A stretch of 64,000 nucleotides of DNA from Cryoendolithus antarcticus (lineage: Eukaryota > Ascomycota > Dothideomycetes > Cladosporiales > Cladosporiaceae), in NCBI GenBank assembly GCA_002077065.1, contig NAJO01000034.1:372001-436000 (forward strand), written 5' to 3'. The position numbers were made by a program, and so were the translations under genes. Each line of letters begins with the position of its first letter. Position 1 is the stretch's first letter. Below the pieces are notes generated by a model that saw only the letters and a list, made by a program, of their open reading frames with translations, did no database searches and was not told the origin of the DNA. Shown here piece by piece: positions 54,134 to 64,000 of this stretch.

Positions 54134-55341
54134 CTACAGGATTGCTATTGCATTGGGCGGCGATGCCACTGCCCCTGTATAGTTCAACGGTGCGCTCGTC
54201 ACGAAGAATGCCCACTTCTGGCGCTGCTTGCAAAGTTCCGAAAGCCTGTCCAGGTCGAAGAGCTCGCCTATTGGCGTACCCCACCCGGCCAACAGGATCT
54301 GATGCAGGTGCCACTCGGGCTCGACGGGTGCTATGGACGACATGTGTCAGCTAATGGAAGTCTTCAGCTTGAGCTCGCGCCGAACAAGTCAGTACTCACG
54401 CCGACACTCGAAACCAGGTGAGTCCGAAGCGACGGCGGCGAACTGGCGCTCCCATAGCCACTCGGTTGTCTCCTGGCTCTGGCCCAGTCCGCACCATTCT
54501 CTTAGCTCTGCAACCTTTACTTTTCTTTTAGCTGACAGCTCTCGATACGCCTTAACGTAGCCAGTCCGTAAGAACAGGATGTCTCCTGCTACAAAGGACA
54601 CACCTTGTGACGCTGCAATCGCCTTCACGTCTCGAATGGGAATACCGTACTTCGCGAAGTGGTCATACGAGATGCCTTTCTCTGCGGCCCACGATGCATA
54701 GTCAATTAGCACGCCTCGTCCAGCTATACCTCTGGCTGTCCAGGCTGCAACAACCAGGAGTGTCAGCGCAGCAGGTGCAAGTATGAGCCCGAAATCCTGT
54801 ACTGACGCTGTAGACTGTTGGCGGACGTTCGCGGCCCACTATGGATCTCTTCCTGTGTGGTGCTGTACAAAATGAACATCAGCGCATCTACTCGATCTCG
54901 CTGCAAGCAAAGCTTACCCATTATAGAACTTCTTCTCCTCCTGGTAGGCGAAGTGACGCAGGCTGTCCCACTGCGAGCTGCACTGGGTGTTGAAAATAAT
55001 CTTGACGGAATATGTCAGCTGGTCTCGCACAGCCTGTCGACGCGAAGTAGCGCACTCACTATATCGTCGTTCACGACTAATGGATACTTGTTGATGACCT
55101 GCTGAGAGACCCCAACCCGGCCAAGTAACGGTGGCTGGAAGAAATCAAGCGGCAGATCGAGACCTAACCGTTCTCCAGATGCCACATCCTCTTTGAGCGT
55201 CTTCAGCACACACTCATCCGTGAGGTAATTCAGTGATCCGAGATTGTCGTCTTTGCCCCAGAGCCCCCACGCCGAATTCGGGGGATCGCCTTCTCTCAGT
55301 GGCAACTGGCTGAGCCTTGGCAGTGCTGTAGGAGCAGCCAT
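54134..55341 (-). CDS. PF04199-type cyclase / metal-dependent hydrolase
   Basis: Five exons (55341-55060, 55000-54918, 54862-54807, 54744-54400, 54330-54134) give 320 residues; the introns are 55-69 nt. Family marks are SAWGLWGKDDNLGSLNYLTD, FNTQCSSQWDSLRHFAYQEEKKFYNG, GRGVLIDYASWA, and near the end HLHQILLAGWGTPIGELFDLDRLS and VASPPNAIAIL. Bacterial relatives include kynurenine formamidase with an HxGTHxDxxxH metal site; fungal members replace part of it with the TQxDxxxH style seen here. They hydrolyse amides or lactones. It is divergent from the Zn2Cys6 regulator. Confidence 0.85.
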
Positions 55342-55413
55342 CCTGACGAGGACTACGAGACCATGTACGCATCAACTGCTCACATGAACGACGTATATCT
55401 CAAGTTTGGCCAT

Positions 55414-55431
55414 CCGGATATCGAAGTCCGG
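55414..55431. promoter_or_regulatory. Cluster palindrome 1, cyclase / regulator divergent promoter
   Basis: CCGGA-TATCGAAG-TCCGG has perfect 5-bp arms and the 8-nt spacing. It lies in the 351-nt region between the cyclase and Zn2Cys6 starts (55342-55692). Confidence 0.65.
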
Positions 55432-55557
55432 CGACCAAACCATCCGACAGCCCTACGGAGTCTGTTCCGTGCGGGGTCGTGACTCGTGGGTCTGGGTGTT
55501 GCCATGCTCCTGCTTGCTCACCTCATCGCCAGATCTGCGTTACAGAGGTCATCGACC

Positions 55558-55574
55558 CCGGACGACTAATCCGG
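55558..55574. promoter_or_regulatory. Cluster palindrome 2 (N7), regulator promoter
   Basis: CCGGA-CGACTAA-TCCGG has perfect arms that extend to CCCGGA/TCCGGG, but a spacing of 7 nt. It is 119 nt before the regulator ATG. A further lone CCGG half site is at 55610. Confidence 0.55.
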
Positions 55575-55692
55575 GCGTGTGTCCAACATTGCAAGCGTAA
55601 TGTGGAGGATCCGGGGGCGAACTAGCTGCTATGAAGTCTTGGTTAACTAGCCAACACTAGACAAAACACACGTGCTTCTTCAGGAAATCAGG

Positions 55693-58115
55693 ATGGACTC
55701 GCGAAAGCGAGCAAGTTCGTCGCTATCGTCCCCATCGAAGGCAGCACCGCGATCAAAGCGAGTGAAAGATAGAGGTGGCGAGCCAATCTGCAAAACATGC
55801 ACCCTCTGTCGCACCAAGAAGATGAAGTGCGACAGCACAAGACCCAGCTGCGCCGCCTGTCTCAACGTTGGCTTCGAATGCATCTATCCACAGGACACTC
55901 GCTGTTTCACGCGACCGTCGAAGGATCGAATTGCAGACCTTGAGCAGAAGATTGATGGTATTTGGCAGCATCTACAGACAGTGGCGATGCCGATGGCTCC
56001 TGTCAGCCCCCAATCGAATGGCGAGGGCACCGCGCGCGCCACGTCCGTCTTCGAGTCTTCTTCAGATCATGCAGTCAGTTCCCTCGCCGGTGATCTCTCC
56101 ATGAGCCAACCCTTCACACCAGCACGGTCGGACCAGTATCAGCCAGGTGGGTATAGCGGTGTCGAGACATTCGCTGTTGCTCAGCGTCGTTCGTCAGCTC
56201 AAACAGTACATGGCGCCATCCAAAGTCTACCGCGAGAGCCGAGGAAGACTTCTGGAAACGATGTTCAACTGTCAAGCCTGTCTCCCCGAGAAGCGCACAT
56301 TGCAGGACTTGACGTCGCGCATGACGGTGCTGTTTCGGTTCACGGCGCTAGCAGTATGATGCATCGTCATCATCAAGGGACAAGAACAAGCACGGCAGAT
56401 GAAAGAAGTCGAGAGACCGAGCGAAGCATGGCAGCAGCCAAGTCACGACTCTTCAGCTACGCCGCCGTTCAGAAGCAAACTGAAGCGTTTAATTATCGCA
56501 ACCCGCCTGCATCTATGGACCTTGACGGAGTCGAAGTCGAGCTTGCCAAGCACTTACTGGATCTTCACTGGAACCGACAGCATTACGCTTATCTTCTGAC
56601 GTACCGTCCCGCCATCATGGACTCTTTGGCGAACGGTGGTCGTTGGTGCAATAAACTCCTGTTGAATTCCATGTACTATACGAGCTCTCTGTACAGCGAC
56701 CGAGAATGCCTGAGAACCTCGCCTGCTGACACTCAAAGTGCCGGCGATCGTTTCTACAGTCGCTTCAGGACGCTGCTGGCTGATGCAATAGTCAATCCCA
56801 GCATCCCCTCCGCAGCGGCGATATTACTCACTGGAGCTGCGCTCGTATCACAAGGTCGACAGAGCGCTGGTTGGACACTGTGTGGGACAGCTTATCGCAT
56901 GGTGATAGATATGGGGTGCCATCTGAGTACGGACACCAGCCATTCACATCTCCGCACAGGGGGAGTCTCCGAGATAGAGGTCGACATCGAACGCGAGTGG
57001 CGAAGACGTTTGTACTGGGGCGCTCTCGTGACCGATGCAACGCAATCTATGTACTTGGGTCGGCAGGTGACATTACGGCCAAGCCAGGGTCGTGTCTCAC
57101 AAATGCTTCTCGATCATTATGAAGAGTTGGAGGAGTGGTCACCACTGATCGACGAAGCGCAATCGCCAGGGTCGAATGCACTGCTCTTAGCGTATCGACC
57201 CAGACCGGCGTATGCCGTCTCAACCTTCAACGCACTGGTCAAACTTGCGATGATATCGACAAGGATCACGCAAACCTTCTACAGTATTGACTGTGTCAAA
57301 AGCAGTCCAGACACGCTTTGGCAGACAAAGGCCGACATCGAAGGCGATCTCAGCGACTGGCTATCAGAGCTCCCAACCCACCTCAGGTTGGACTTCGACA
57401 AACACGTACCACCGCCTCATCAGATCACGCCACAGTAAGTCCTACGCTGCATGTACATGCATTTCTGCGACTAACGTTCTGTAGCACCACCTATCACGTG
57501 TTGAACATCCTTCTTCGGCGCCCATTCCTGGAAGGCGGCTATCTGCAGGATTCGACCATCGCCGATGCCGGACCTTCGAATGATCAGAGCTGCACCGACA
57601 GCGCCCTAGCAATCTGGAAGCTCGTAAGCGCCTACCGTGATACTTTCACCCTCCGACGATCGCCATTCCTTTTGTCCTACGCGGTTTACTCAGCTGTTGT
57701 AGTCATCCTACGCCAGAGCAAGAATGCCCCGCCCGACCACTTCCAGGACGCAATTGGATTCTTCCTGACTGCGCTGTCAGAGTTGCAGCGCGGCTGTAAC
57801 TTTGGTCTCCGGAGACCCGTGGCTATCATTCGCGACATGATGGCCGAGCTGGGCAGTACGCAGCCACCACAGTATCAACCGGAAAACCAGTCGGCCTTCT
57901 CATCTATACTAGAGATGTGCTCATTCGATCCAAATTCACAGTATGCTCCGAATAACGCAGCATCAGGGATGGAAGGTTGCACATTCGCCCAGTTTGAGCC
58001 ATTACCCCACGACTTCTTTAACGTTTTGGACGATCAGGAGCAGAACATCGTGAATGACCCACTCTATGGGCTGTTTGCTCAGGAGCCGGGCGGATACAAT
58101 TTCCAAGCCGGCTGA
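55693..58115 (+). CDS. Zn2Cys6 fungal transcription factor, cluster-embedded
   Basis: Two exons (55693-57434 and 57485-58115, with a 50-nt intron) give 790 residues. The start MDSRKRASS was chosen because upstream codons lack an ATG. The zinc cluster has Cys at 36, 39, 46, 53, 56 and 63 (CTLCRTKKMKC...CAACLNVGFEC), followed by the dimerisation coil RIADLEQKI. A fungal_trans (PF04082-type) middle homology region runs from about residue 260 to 600 (LAKHLLDLHWNRQHYAYLLTY, GTAYRMVIDMGCHL, WRRRLYWGALVTDATQSM). Zn2Cys6 dimers bind CGG repeats, and two CGG palindromes lie in its own promoter. It probably controls the cluster and itself; that is inference. Confidence 0.9.
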
Positions 58116-58143
58116 CTGAGTGACTTCTATCTGACGACTCTAG

Positions 58144-58779
58144 CTACGCTGCGTTGGAAACTCCCATCAGTCGCCACGTTCGTCTGACATTAGGCTTCGC
58201 CGCCTGGTCCCGGATCCGCAGTGTCCAGTCCGTCACGCCCGCTTTCCACTCCGGGCCGCCGAGCCCATTTACCTGATCGTAGAAGTTGACGCCGTAGAAG
58301 CTAGCCGTTTCCACGTCGCCAAAACCTGCTTCCAACTTGTATCGGCGCATGGCTCGCCAGCCCGGAACCAGCCCGAGTTTGCCGACGTGTTCCTGATCAT
58401 ACCATGCGTGGTAGTCGCCTTCCTTGTCTACTTTAGGAGTGGACCCGTTGACTACGACTTCGACTCCCAAGGGTACATCAGGGACCTGGTGATTATCTTC
58501 GATCCGAGGCTGGCCACTGATGAGGGAGGCGATAACCCAGGAGATCGAGACGAGTGAATTCTCGTGACTTTGTACGTCGTTCTGGTAGGACTGCTCGTTA
58601 CGAAGGACTGATGAGACGTCGGAAAGGAAGTACAAAGTGTTTTGACTGGGTCGCTGTCCGTCTGTGGCTTCAAGCTGGTATATGGCATCTGTTCCGTCGA
58701 GGGAGAGGGGATCGGTCTCAAGGAGAGAGCCTGGAATTTTGGGTTCCACTATTCGCATGAGAACGCCTGGACGAGGCAT
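58144..58779 (-). CDS. EthD-like dimeric alpha/beta-barrel protein
   Basis: A single-exon 211-residue frame starts at MPRPGVLMRIVEPK. The diagnostic part is GDYHAWYDQEHVGKLGLVPGWRAMRRYKLEAG near residues 122-152, the EthD/dimeric-barrel pattern with WYDxEH. The N-terminal half is a second, divergent barrel repeat. Relatives bind or act on small aromatic or quinone intermediates without cofactor. Its stop is only 28 nt from the stop of the Zn2Cys6 gene, so their 3' UTRs must overlap. It shares a divergent promoter region with the monooxygenase. Confidence 0.75.
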   Translation of the reverse strand: MPRPGVLMRIVEPKIPGSLLETDPLSLDGTDAIYQLEATDGQRPSQNTLYFLSDVSSVLRNEQSYQNDVQSHENSLVSISWVIASLISGQPRIEDNHQVPDVPLGVEVVVNGSTPKVDKEGDYHAWYDQEHVGKLGLVPGWRAMRRYKLEAGFGDVETASFYGVNFYDQVNGLGGPEWKAGVTDWTLRIRDQAAKPNVRRTWRLMGVSNAA

Positions 58780-59071
58780 GCTGAATGATGCGAGCAGATA
58801 TTGGGATTTCAGTGCTGCAGCTGTGTAGTACTTGTGGCGTGTACCGCAGAATCTCAGTGGTGGTCAGAAATTGGGGTCTTTCAACTTCTCGAAGGTTGTC
58901 ACCAGTGGCCGACATCATCTGGGTCTGTATGGACATGCCTTACTCTACGCAGCGCCTCTACTCGACACTGACCTAAAGCCGAACCGTACTCCTCGGTCCG
59001 GTCTACGCATCACAAGTCTGAAAGGCGGGCTACCGGGTCACCCCGGACTTCGATCTCCATCGCCACTTTTG

Positions 59072-59089
59072 CCGGACATTGGTGTCCGT
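59072..59089. promoter_or_regulatory. Cluster palindrome, EthD / monooxygenase divergent promoter
   Basis: CCGGA-CATTGGTG-TCCGT has the GGACA-N4-TGTCC core. It lies in the 473-nt region between the divergent starts (58780-59252), about 164 nt before the monooxygenase ATG. Additional CCGG/CCGGA half sites are at about 59000 and 59042. Confidence 0.6.
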
Positions 59090-59252
59090 ACGTTGCACTC
59101 CACACTCTTATGCCGTCCACAAGAAGGTGACATACGGTGTGGAGGTGGCGATCCTAGAGCGCACTCGGATCAAGCTTATAGTAAGGTCGACATCGTTCGA
59201 AGTTGCATTCCAACAATTCCCCAGATCAGTGTCCCTCATACACAGAACAACA

Positions 59253-61298
59253 ATGGCACCTTCTGCAATCTTCCCCGAAGTCACGATCGACGACCAAGAG
59301 ATCCTGAAGCGAGTCCGTAGCAAGAATGGCGTCTCACCGGAACTGGCACCTGTCAGCAAGTCGGACACGGCGTATCGCATTGTCGAGCAGCCCATCAACA
59401 CTCGTCGACCTCTGCGAGTGGTCTGTATGGGAGCCGGCTACAGCGGGCTCATGATGTCAATCGTATTCAACGAGCGCTTGCGTGGCGAGAATGCTGAACT
59501 GCAAATCTACGAGAAGAACGCTGATATCGGCGGAACGTGGCTGGAGAACCGGTACCCTGGTTGCCGGTGCGACATTCCTGCGTGAGTCCCACTTCCTTGA
59601 TCGATGTCCAGTGCATGCGACTGACCGTGCGAGTAGACATAACTATGCCTATAGCTTTTGCCCGAACCCAGAGTGGCCGGGATACTATGCTACAGCTCAG
59701 CAAATCCATGCGTACATGAAAGACGTCGAGCGAAAGTACGAGTGCTCTAGATACATCAAGCTAGAGCATGCTATTCAGAGCGCGATTTGGGACGAGTCGA
59801 AGAGCAAATGGCAGCTGAAAGTCAGAGATCAGGATGGTCGAGAGTTTGCGGACGAGTGCGATGTATTCATCAACGCTGGCGGTGTCTTGAAGTGAGCATC
59901 GTCCCGACGAAGATGCAGAAAATGGCGTACTGACTCGACGACAGCAACTGGAAATGGCCCTCGATCAAAGGCTTAGACACATTCAAGGGCAAGCTTTGTC
60001 ACTCGGCTCTGTGGGACGACTCATATGACTTCACGGACCAGCGTGTCGCAGTAATCGGGATCGGCTCTTCCGGCATTCAGATAGTGCCACAGCTTTCAAA
60101 GAGTACGGCCACCGCTGCAACCGCTCATGTTAACTACTGACGTCTTATTTCTAGTGTGCAAAAGCATGGACGTTCACGTCCGAACACAGACCTGGATCTC
60201 TCCGGCACCTGGCATCAACGAACCCACCGCGAACGATCCAGAGATGGACAAAGACTACAACTTTAGCGAGAAAGCACTTGACGAGTTCAAGGACCCTGAA
60301 CGCCTGCGCGAGTACCGGGCAGCTATCATGGATCGGCGCATTCAGAACTTCACCCGGGCCATGGCCGACTCGGAGGTACAGTTGCAGGCGCAGGAGCTGT
60401 TCCGCAAGTCCATGAAGGAGCGGTTGGGCGACAGTCCGAAGGGCAGGAAAGCCGCCGAACTGCTCCTACCTGCGTTTCCTGTCGGATGCAGACGCCAAAC
60501 ACCAGGGCCGGGATTCCTTGAAGCACTACTGCAGGATAACGTGGAGATGCTCTGGGATGATATTGAGTCCGTCACTCCGGACGGTATACGATCGAAGCAG
60601 ACCGGGGAGGTGACTGAGTACGATGTGATCGTCTGTGCGACCGGTTTCGACACCACGTTCAAGCCCTCATTCCCCATCATTGGCCGCAATGGCGTGAACC
60701 TGCACGAGAAGTGGACGCAGGACCGCCCGAAAGCGTACTTCGGGTTCTGCGTGCCAGATATGCCGAATTACTTCAGTGAGTTACGCTACATGGTCTGGTT
60801 GTACGAACTTCTCTGACCTCACCTGCAGACTTCATCGGCCCCAACTCACCCATATCGAACGGCTCTCTCGTCCTTGGCATCCAAGCAACAGCCATGTACG
60901 TCTACAAATGGCTCACCAAACTCCAGACCGAGGGATACTCCTCTTTTGAAGTCCGCACCGACGCCACAGAGGAGTACAACGAGCACACGGCGCAGTATCT
61001 CGAGCGCACAGTCTGGACGCGCGGATGTCGCAGCTGGTACAAGCGTGGGACTGTTGACGGGCCAGTCGTGGCGATATACGGTGGCACCAGCTTCCACTTC
61101 ATGGAAGCCATCAAGAATCCACGCTGGGAGGACTTCAAGCTGACGAGGGCTTCGGGTATGGACGCACAGAACAGGTTCGCTTGGCTGGGTAATGGGTACT
61201 CGAGGAGAGAAGCAAAGCAGGAGTCTGTTGGCGCCACGCAAACGCTGGACTTCGATGAGTACTGGGATCTTTTCAATCTGAGAGACATACATGGGTAG
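59253..61298 (+). CDS. Baeyer-Villiger-type flavin monooxygenase
   Basis: Five exons (59253-59581, 59637-59891, 59945-60102, 60155-60775, 60829-61298) give 610 residues. The FAD Rossmann motif GAGYSG is at 60-65 and GGTWLENRYPGCRCDIPAH follows. The BVMO fingerprint FKGKLCHSALWD (FxGxxxHxxxWD form) is at 208-219, the NADPH Rossmann motif is GIGSSGIQIVP, and ATGFDT lies near the C-terminal part. BVMOs convert ketones to esters or lactones with NADPH and oxygen. The long N-terminal extension of about 50 residues is common in the fungal group related to steroid and cyclic-ketone monooxygenases. No signal peptide is present. Neighbouring hydrolases could open the product. Confidence 0.92.
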
Positions 61299-62844
61299 GG
61301 GCGGTGTGCGGTTCTGCGCTAGGCATAGTCGTATGAGCGAGGATACCCCAATTATTAGATATTATCAAGCATTTGCACCTCCCTCCGGCCGTAGCGGCGC
61401 CTTCCTCGCGCCTTGCGCCGATACTCCGACTACCAGCCCTGCAGAGTGTTTCCAGTTCTACCTGAGTCACAAATGGGTATCTCGCGGTAAGTGAGTAACG
61501 CCGGCTCGTTCTTGAAAATGATGCCGGAACTAGGTGCGACGCCCGATCGCATGAAGGTTGCTATGTGTCGATCGCAAGAATTAAGCCTAGGGTTTGATGG
61601 ACCAAGCTCGAAATGACAAGAATGCCAATCTGCCAGCCACGCCGTCACCACCGCAAGTCCTCGGACCAGTCTGTCGCAACAGCTGTCACGATTTGTTCAC
61701 AGATGATGTCGAAGCCGCATCGAGAATGCAATTTTCCGGGGCTGGACCTCGTCGGTACTTAGCCGCGAGACCTCTCTCGCTCCATGTCGAAAGTTCCTTT
61801 CCTCCTCGATTGGCCAGGTTTCTCGACTGACCGCCCATCTGACTGCTTCGAGACTGGCGGCCATCTATTTCGAGACCGTGCGGGGAAATCCTCGAAGCTT
61901 GTGCGCCGCTAGGCCCTAAGCTTCTCTGCATGCTTATGTTTATGCCTTTCTTGGTGACCTCGGCGGCGTCTGGGGTGGCCCTCGTGGGGAGGGAAACTCT
62001 TTTGTGTCGTCCTTTGGCGTCCTTGGGGTGAAGCGCTAGAGGCCAAGCTGCAGCACGTATGCACAAGTGTATTGCTTCACTAGACCGGACCTGGTCGTCA
62101 TAGCCTGCAGCTATGTTGATCGAAGGCGTGCTCTGGACTCCCGTGATTGCCTTAGACCAGGCAACGCGGCTCTCGGCCCCGATCGCAAACGGTTATGGAG
62201 GGCTTTGAACGGAGATGTTGCTTCTCCGCATTTCCAACGACTTGGAATGACCGGTGTGCCTGCATGCTCGAATATTGTCATAAGACATACGGGAACTCAA
62301 ATGGCGCAGCCAGACGTTAGACGTTCGCGGGAGCAGAAATTAATTGGTCTGGGGAAGTCACAGATGTGAGTGTTGAGGCCACTCCGATCGCTGCGTCGTT
62401 AATGCGCACCGTAGCTAGCTGAGGCTTCACTGGTTATGCTGGCTGCAAGGAAGTCACGCAATGGTCGATCGAGCCTGGCTGTGAGTGCTTGTCCAGCAAA
62501 AGGCTCGCGATCAGCCTGCGAGGCTTAGATGATCTGCCCGACTCTGAAGATACTAGCTTGTAAGTAGGTACGTTCTCAGCGATTACACTTTGAAGCTAGC
62601 GTTGTAATATAGCGTAGAAACATGCGGCTACAAGGCTCACGAGGGGTTGCGAACGAATGAGACTGATCCTCACTTCTCCATTCCAAATGCGAGCGAGCGC
62701 GTCATACACCATGCTGCTCATAAAAATAGTCACAGCATGAAGAGCTTTGATGGGCTCTCCCATAAGTACCTGCGTAAGTCGCCTTCGGTCTTCTCCTGCA
62801 TACCCTCCCAAGAAAAGTCACTTACCTCAGCCTCAACCGACACC
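61299..62844. other. Intergenic, monooxygenase / Rds1-like gene
   Basis: This stretch of about 1.5 kb has no recognisable gene. Open frames at 61594-61830 and 62067-62369 lack motifs. I found no full cluster palindrome here, so the cluster probably ends with the monooxygenase. Confidence 0.45.
62719..62728 (+). promoter_or_regulatory. TATA-like box of Rds1-like gene
   Basis: The sequence CATAAAAATA lies about 120 nt before the Rds1-like ATG, in a GC-balanced surrounding. It is a plausible TATA element for a strongly induced secreted-protein gene. Confidence 0.4.
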
Positions 62845-64000
62845 ATGAAGTCCACCTTCTTCTCCGCTGTGCCTCTGTTGGCCACCATCGCTAGCGCCGC
62901 GCCGGTGGAAGTGCGCCAGGCCACCAACATTGACACGACAGTCCTCCAGTTCGCGCTCACCCTCGAGCACCTCGAGAACGTGTTCTACAAGAACGCGCTC
63001 ACAAACTTCACCCAGCGCGACTTTGAGAAAGCTGGTGCGTAGTCACCTTGTTTACTATTGATAATCAGTCCTGACTCTCTCCCAGGCTACAGCAAGGACT
63101 ACTACAACAACCTCAAGTACATCGCGCACGACGAGGAGCAGCATGTCCTCTTGCTGTCTGGCGCACTCCAGAATGCTGGTGTCACGCCCAACGCAGCCTG
63201 CGCGTACAGCTTCCCGTACACTGATGTCAAGAGCTTCATCACTCTGTCATCCGTTCTTGAGGGCGTCGGCACTTCCGCGTACCTCGGTGGCGCCCCCTTG
63301 ATCACCAGCAAGGCCTACCTCACTGTCGCTGGGTCCATCCTCGTGACTGAGGCTCTTCACACCTCGCTGCAGCGTCTTGCTGTTGGTGAGGTGCCAATGG
63401 CCAACCCATACGGCACAGTAAGTGAACATTCGTCCTGTCGCGATGATACATACTTACCTCGTCGCCAGCCTCTCGACCCCACCTCCGTCTACACCCTGGC
63501 AGCTTCCTTCATTCTGAACTGCCCGACAAGCAACACTGCCCTTCCTTTCACGCCCTACCCGGCGCTCACCTACACTGGCAATGCTTGCACACTTGAGGAG
63601 CCGTCCGGCAAGATCTCCGACTTGATCAAGCGCAACGGCTGGGGCAAGTGGGGCAACGGTCACCAGGGTCAGAACCAGTGCCGCGCGATCTCGGGTGGTT
63701 CCACTGCCTCGTTCACGGCTGCGTCGGCTGTTCCAGCTGGCTCGTACCTTACGTTCGTCAGCGGCTTGTCCGTCACCAGTGTAAAGGGAACCATCAACGG
63801 TAAGTCAGCCAGTGTGGAGGAACATCTCGACACCATGCTAACGACTGATCAGGCAACACCATCTCTGCCCCCATCCCGACCGTCGATGAGGGTCAGACTT
63901 ACCTCTTCGTCTCCAGCAAGGACGTTGAGGGTGCGCTTGACGGTACCTCGGTGCTCTTCGGGCCTTCCATCATTGAGGTTGCCCCTCAGCCACCGACCAT
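62845..64000 (+). CDS. Rds1-like secreted ferritin-fold protein, 3' end outside window
   Basis: Four exons are visible (62845-63034, 63086-63417, 63469-63799, 63853 to the window edge), covering about 333 residues; the gene is cut at the right edge. [18 protein letters not shown] is a signal peptide. The ferritin-like part shows [21 protein letters not shown] with the Glu-x2-His helix, then [17 protein letters not shown] with the second Glu-x2-His. Relatives are the fungal stress-response proteins Rds1. Iron binding is suggested by the retained E/H residues, but activity is unknown. A C-terminal Ser/Thr-rich cell-wall region usually follows. Confidence 0.88.

Noticed and set aside
46551..61298. 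Interpretation as a polyketide or peptide biosynthetic cluster
   Set aside because: No backbone synthase, terpene cyclase or prenyltransferase is present in the interval; the enzyme set fits degradation better.
61299..62844. Cluster palindrome upstream of the Rds1-like gene
   Set aside because: Only half sites such as ACCGGACCTGG near 62080 occur, without a matching TCCGG arm at 7-8 nt, so the gene was not added to the regulon.
1..64000. CRISPR arrays, operons and ribosome-binding sites
   Set aside because: The window is eukaryotic with spliceosomal introns, and no regularly spaced direct repeats were seen.

Overview
The window is 64 kb of a filamentous ascomycete nuclear genome. Genes are split by short GT-AG introns, mostly 47-65 nt, with CTGAC or CTAAC branch points. 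The content (HET-domain protein, NLR-like NTPase, Rds2/AcuM-type regulator, COP9 subunit, Rds1-like ferritin protein) is that of Pezizomycotina. Dothideomycetes is my best guess, but that is inference. Exon structures were assembled by hand from frame, splice sites and remembered family sequences.

Region 1 (1-3.8 kb): a partial basic protein, then three tandem minus-strand BTB/POZ paralogues with the same first-intron position. The middle one has an in-frame TGA. Region 2 (4.5-26.4 kb): housekeeping genes. These are a mitochondrial ABC1/ADCK-type kinase, an intron-containing tRNA-Pro(AGG), Rho3, Cwc25 divergent from Csn2, an otubain, Plp2, a bZIP factor, a SPOUT methyltransferase, an acidic unknown protein and Yae1. 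Two gene-poor stretches (12.5-15.1 and 20.5-23.1 kb) interrupt them. Region 3 (27-38.9 kb): a Cys-rich unknown with an unresolved 5' end, AcuM/Rds2, two more BTB genes with a C-terminal CxC-x11-CxxC signature, an FMN split-barrel protein, an Rgd1-type F-BAR RhoGAP and a SAM methyltransferase.

Region 4 (40.4-45.4 kb): a four-exon NLR-like protein (N-terminal helical domain, NB-ARC, TPR-like tail) faces a HET-domain protein tail to tail. The HET protein has a C-terminal segment that resembles HET-s-type amyloid motifs. This is a candidate non-self recognition pair.

Region 5 (46.2-61.3 kb): nine genes form a candidate catabolic cluster. They are a Dal5-type MFS transporter, an ABM-like barrel protein, a carboxymuconolactone-decarboxylase-like protein, an HSL-type alpha/beta hydrolase, a secreted 3-carboxymuconate-cyclase-like propeller, a PF04199-type cyclase/hydrolase, a Zn2Cys6 regulator, an EthD-like barrel protein and a Baeyer-Villiger-type flavin monooxygenase. 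Eight of the nine are transcribed from four divergent intergenic regions. Each of those four contains a palindrome of the form CCGGA-N8-TCCGG (full or one/two mismatches), and a weaker version precedes the transporter. A second, N7 copy lies beside the regulator. This shared element suggests a self-contained regulon under the embedded Zn2Cys6 factor. It is the most interesting feature of the window. The window ends inside an Rds1-like secreted ferritin-fold gene.
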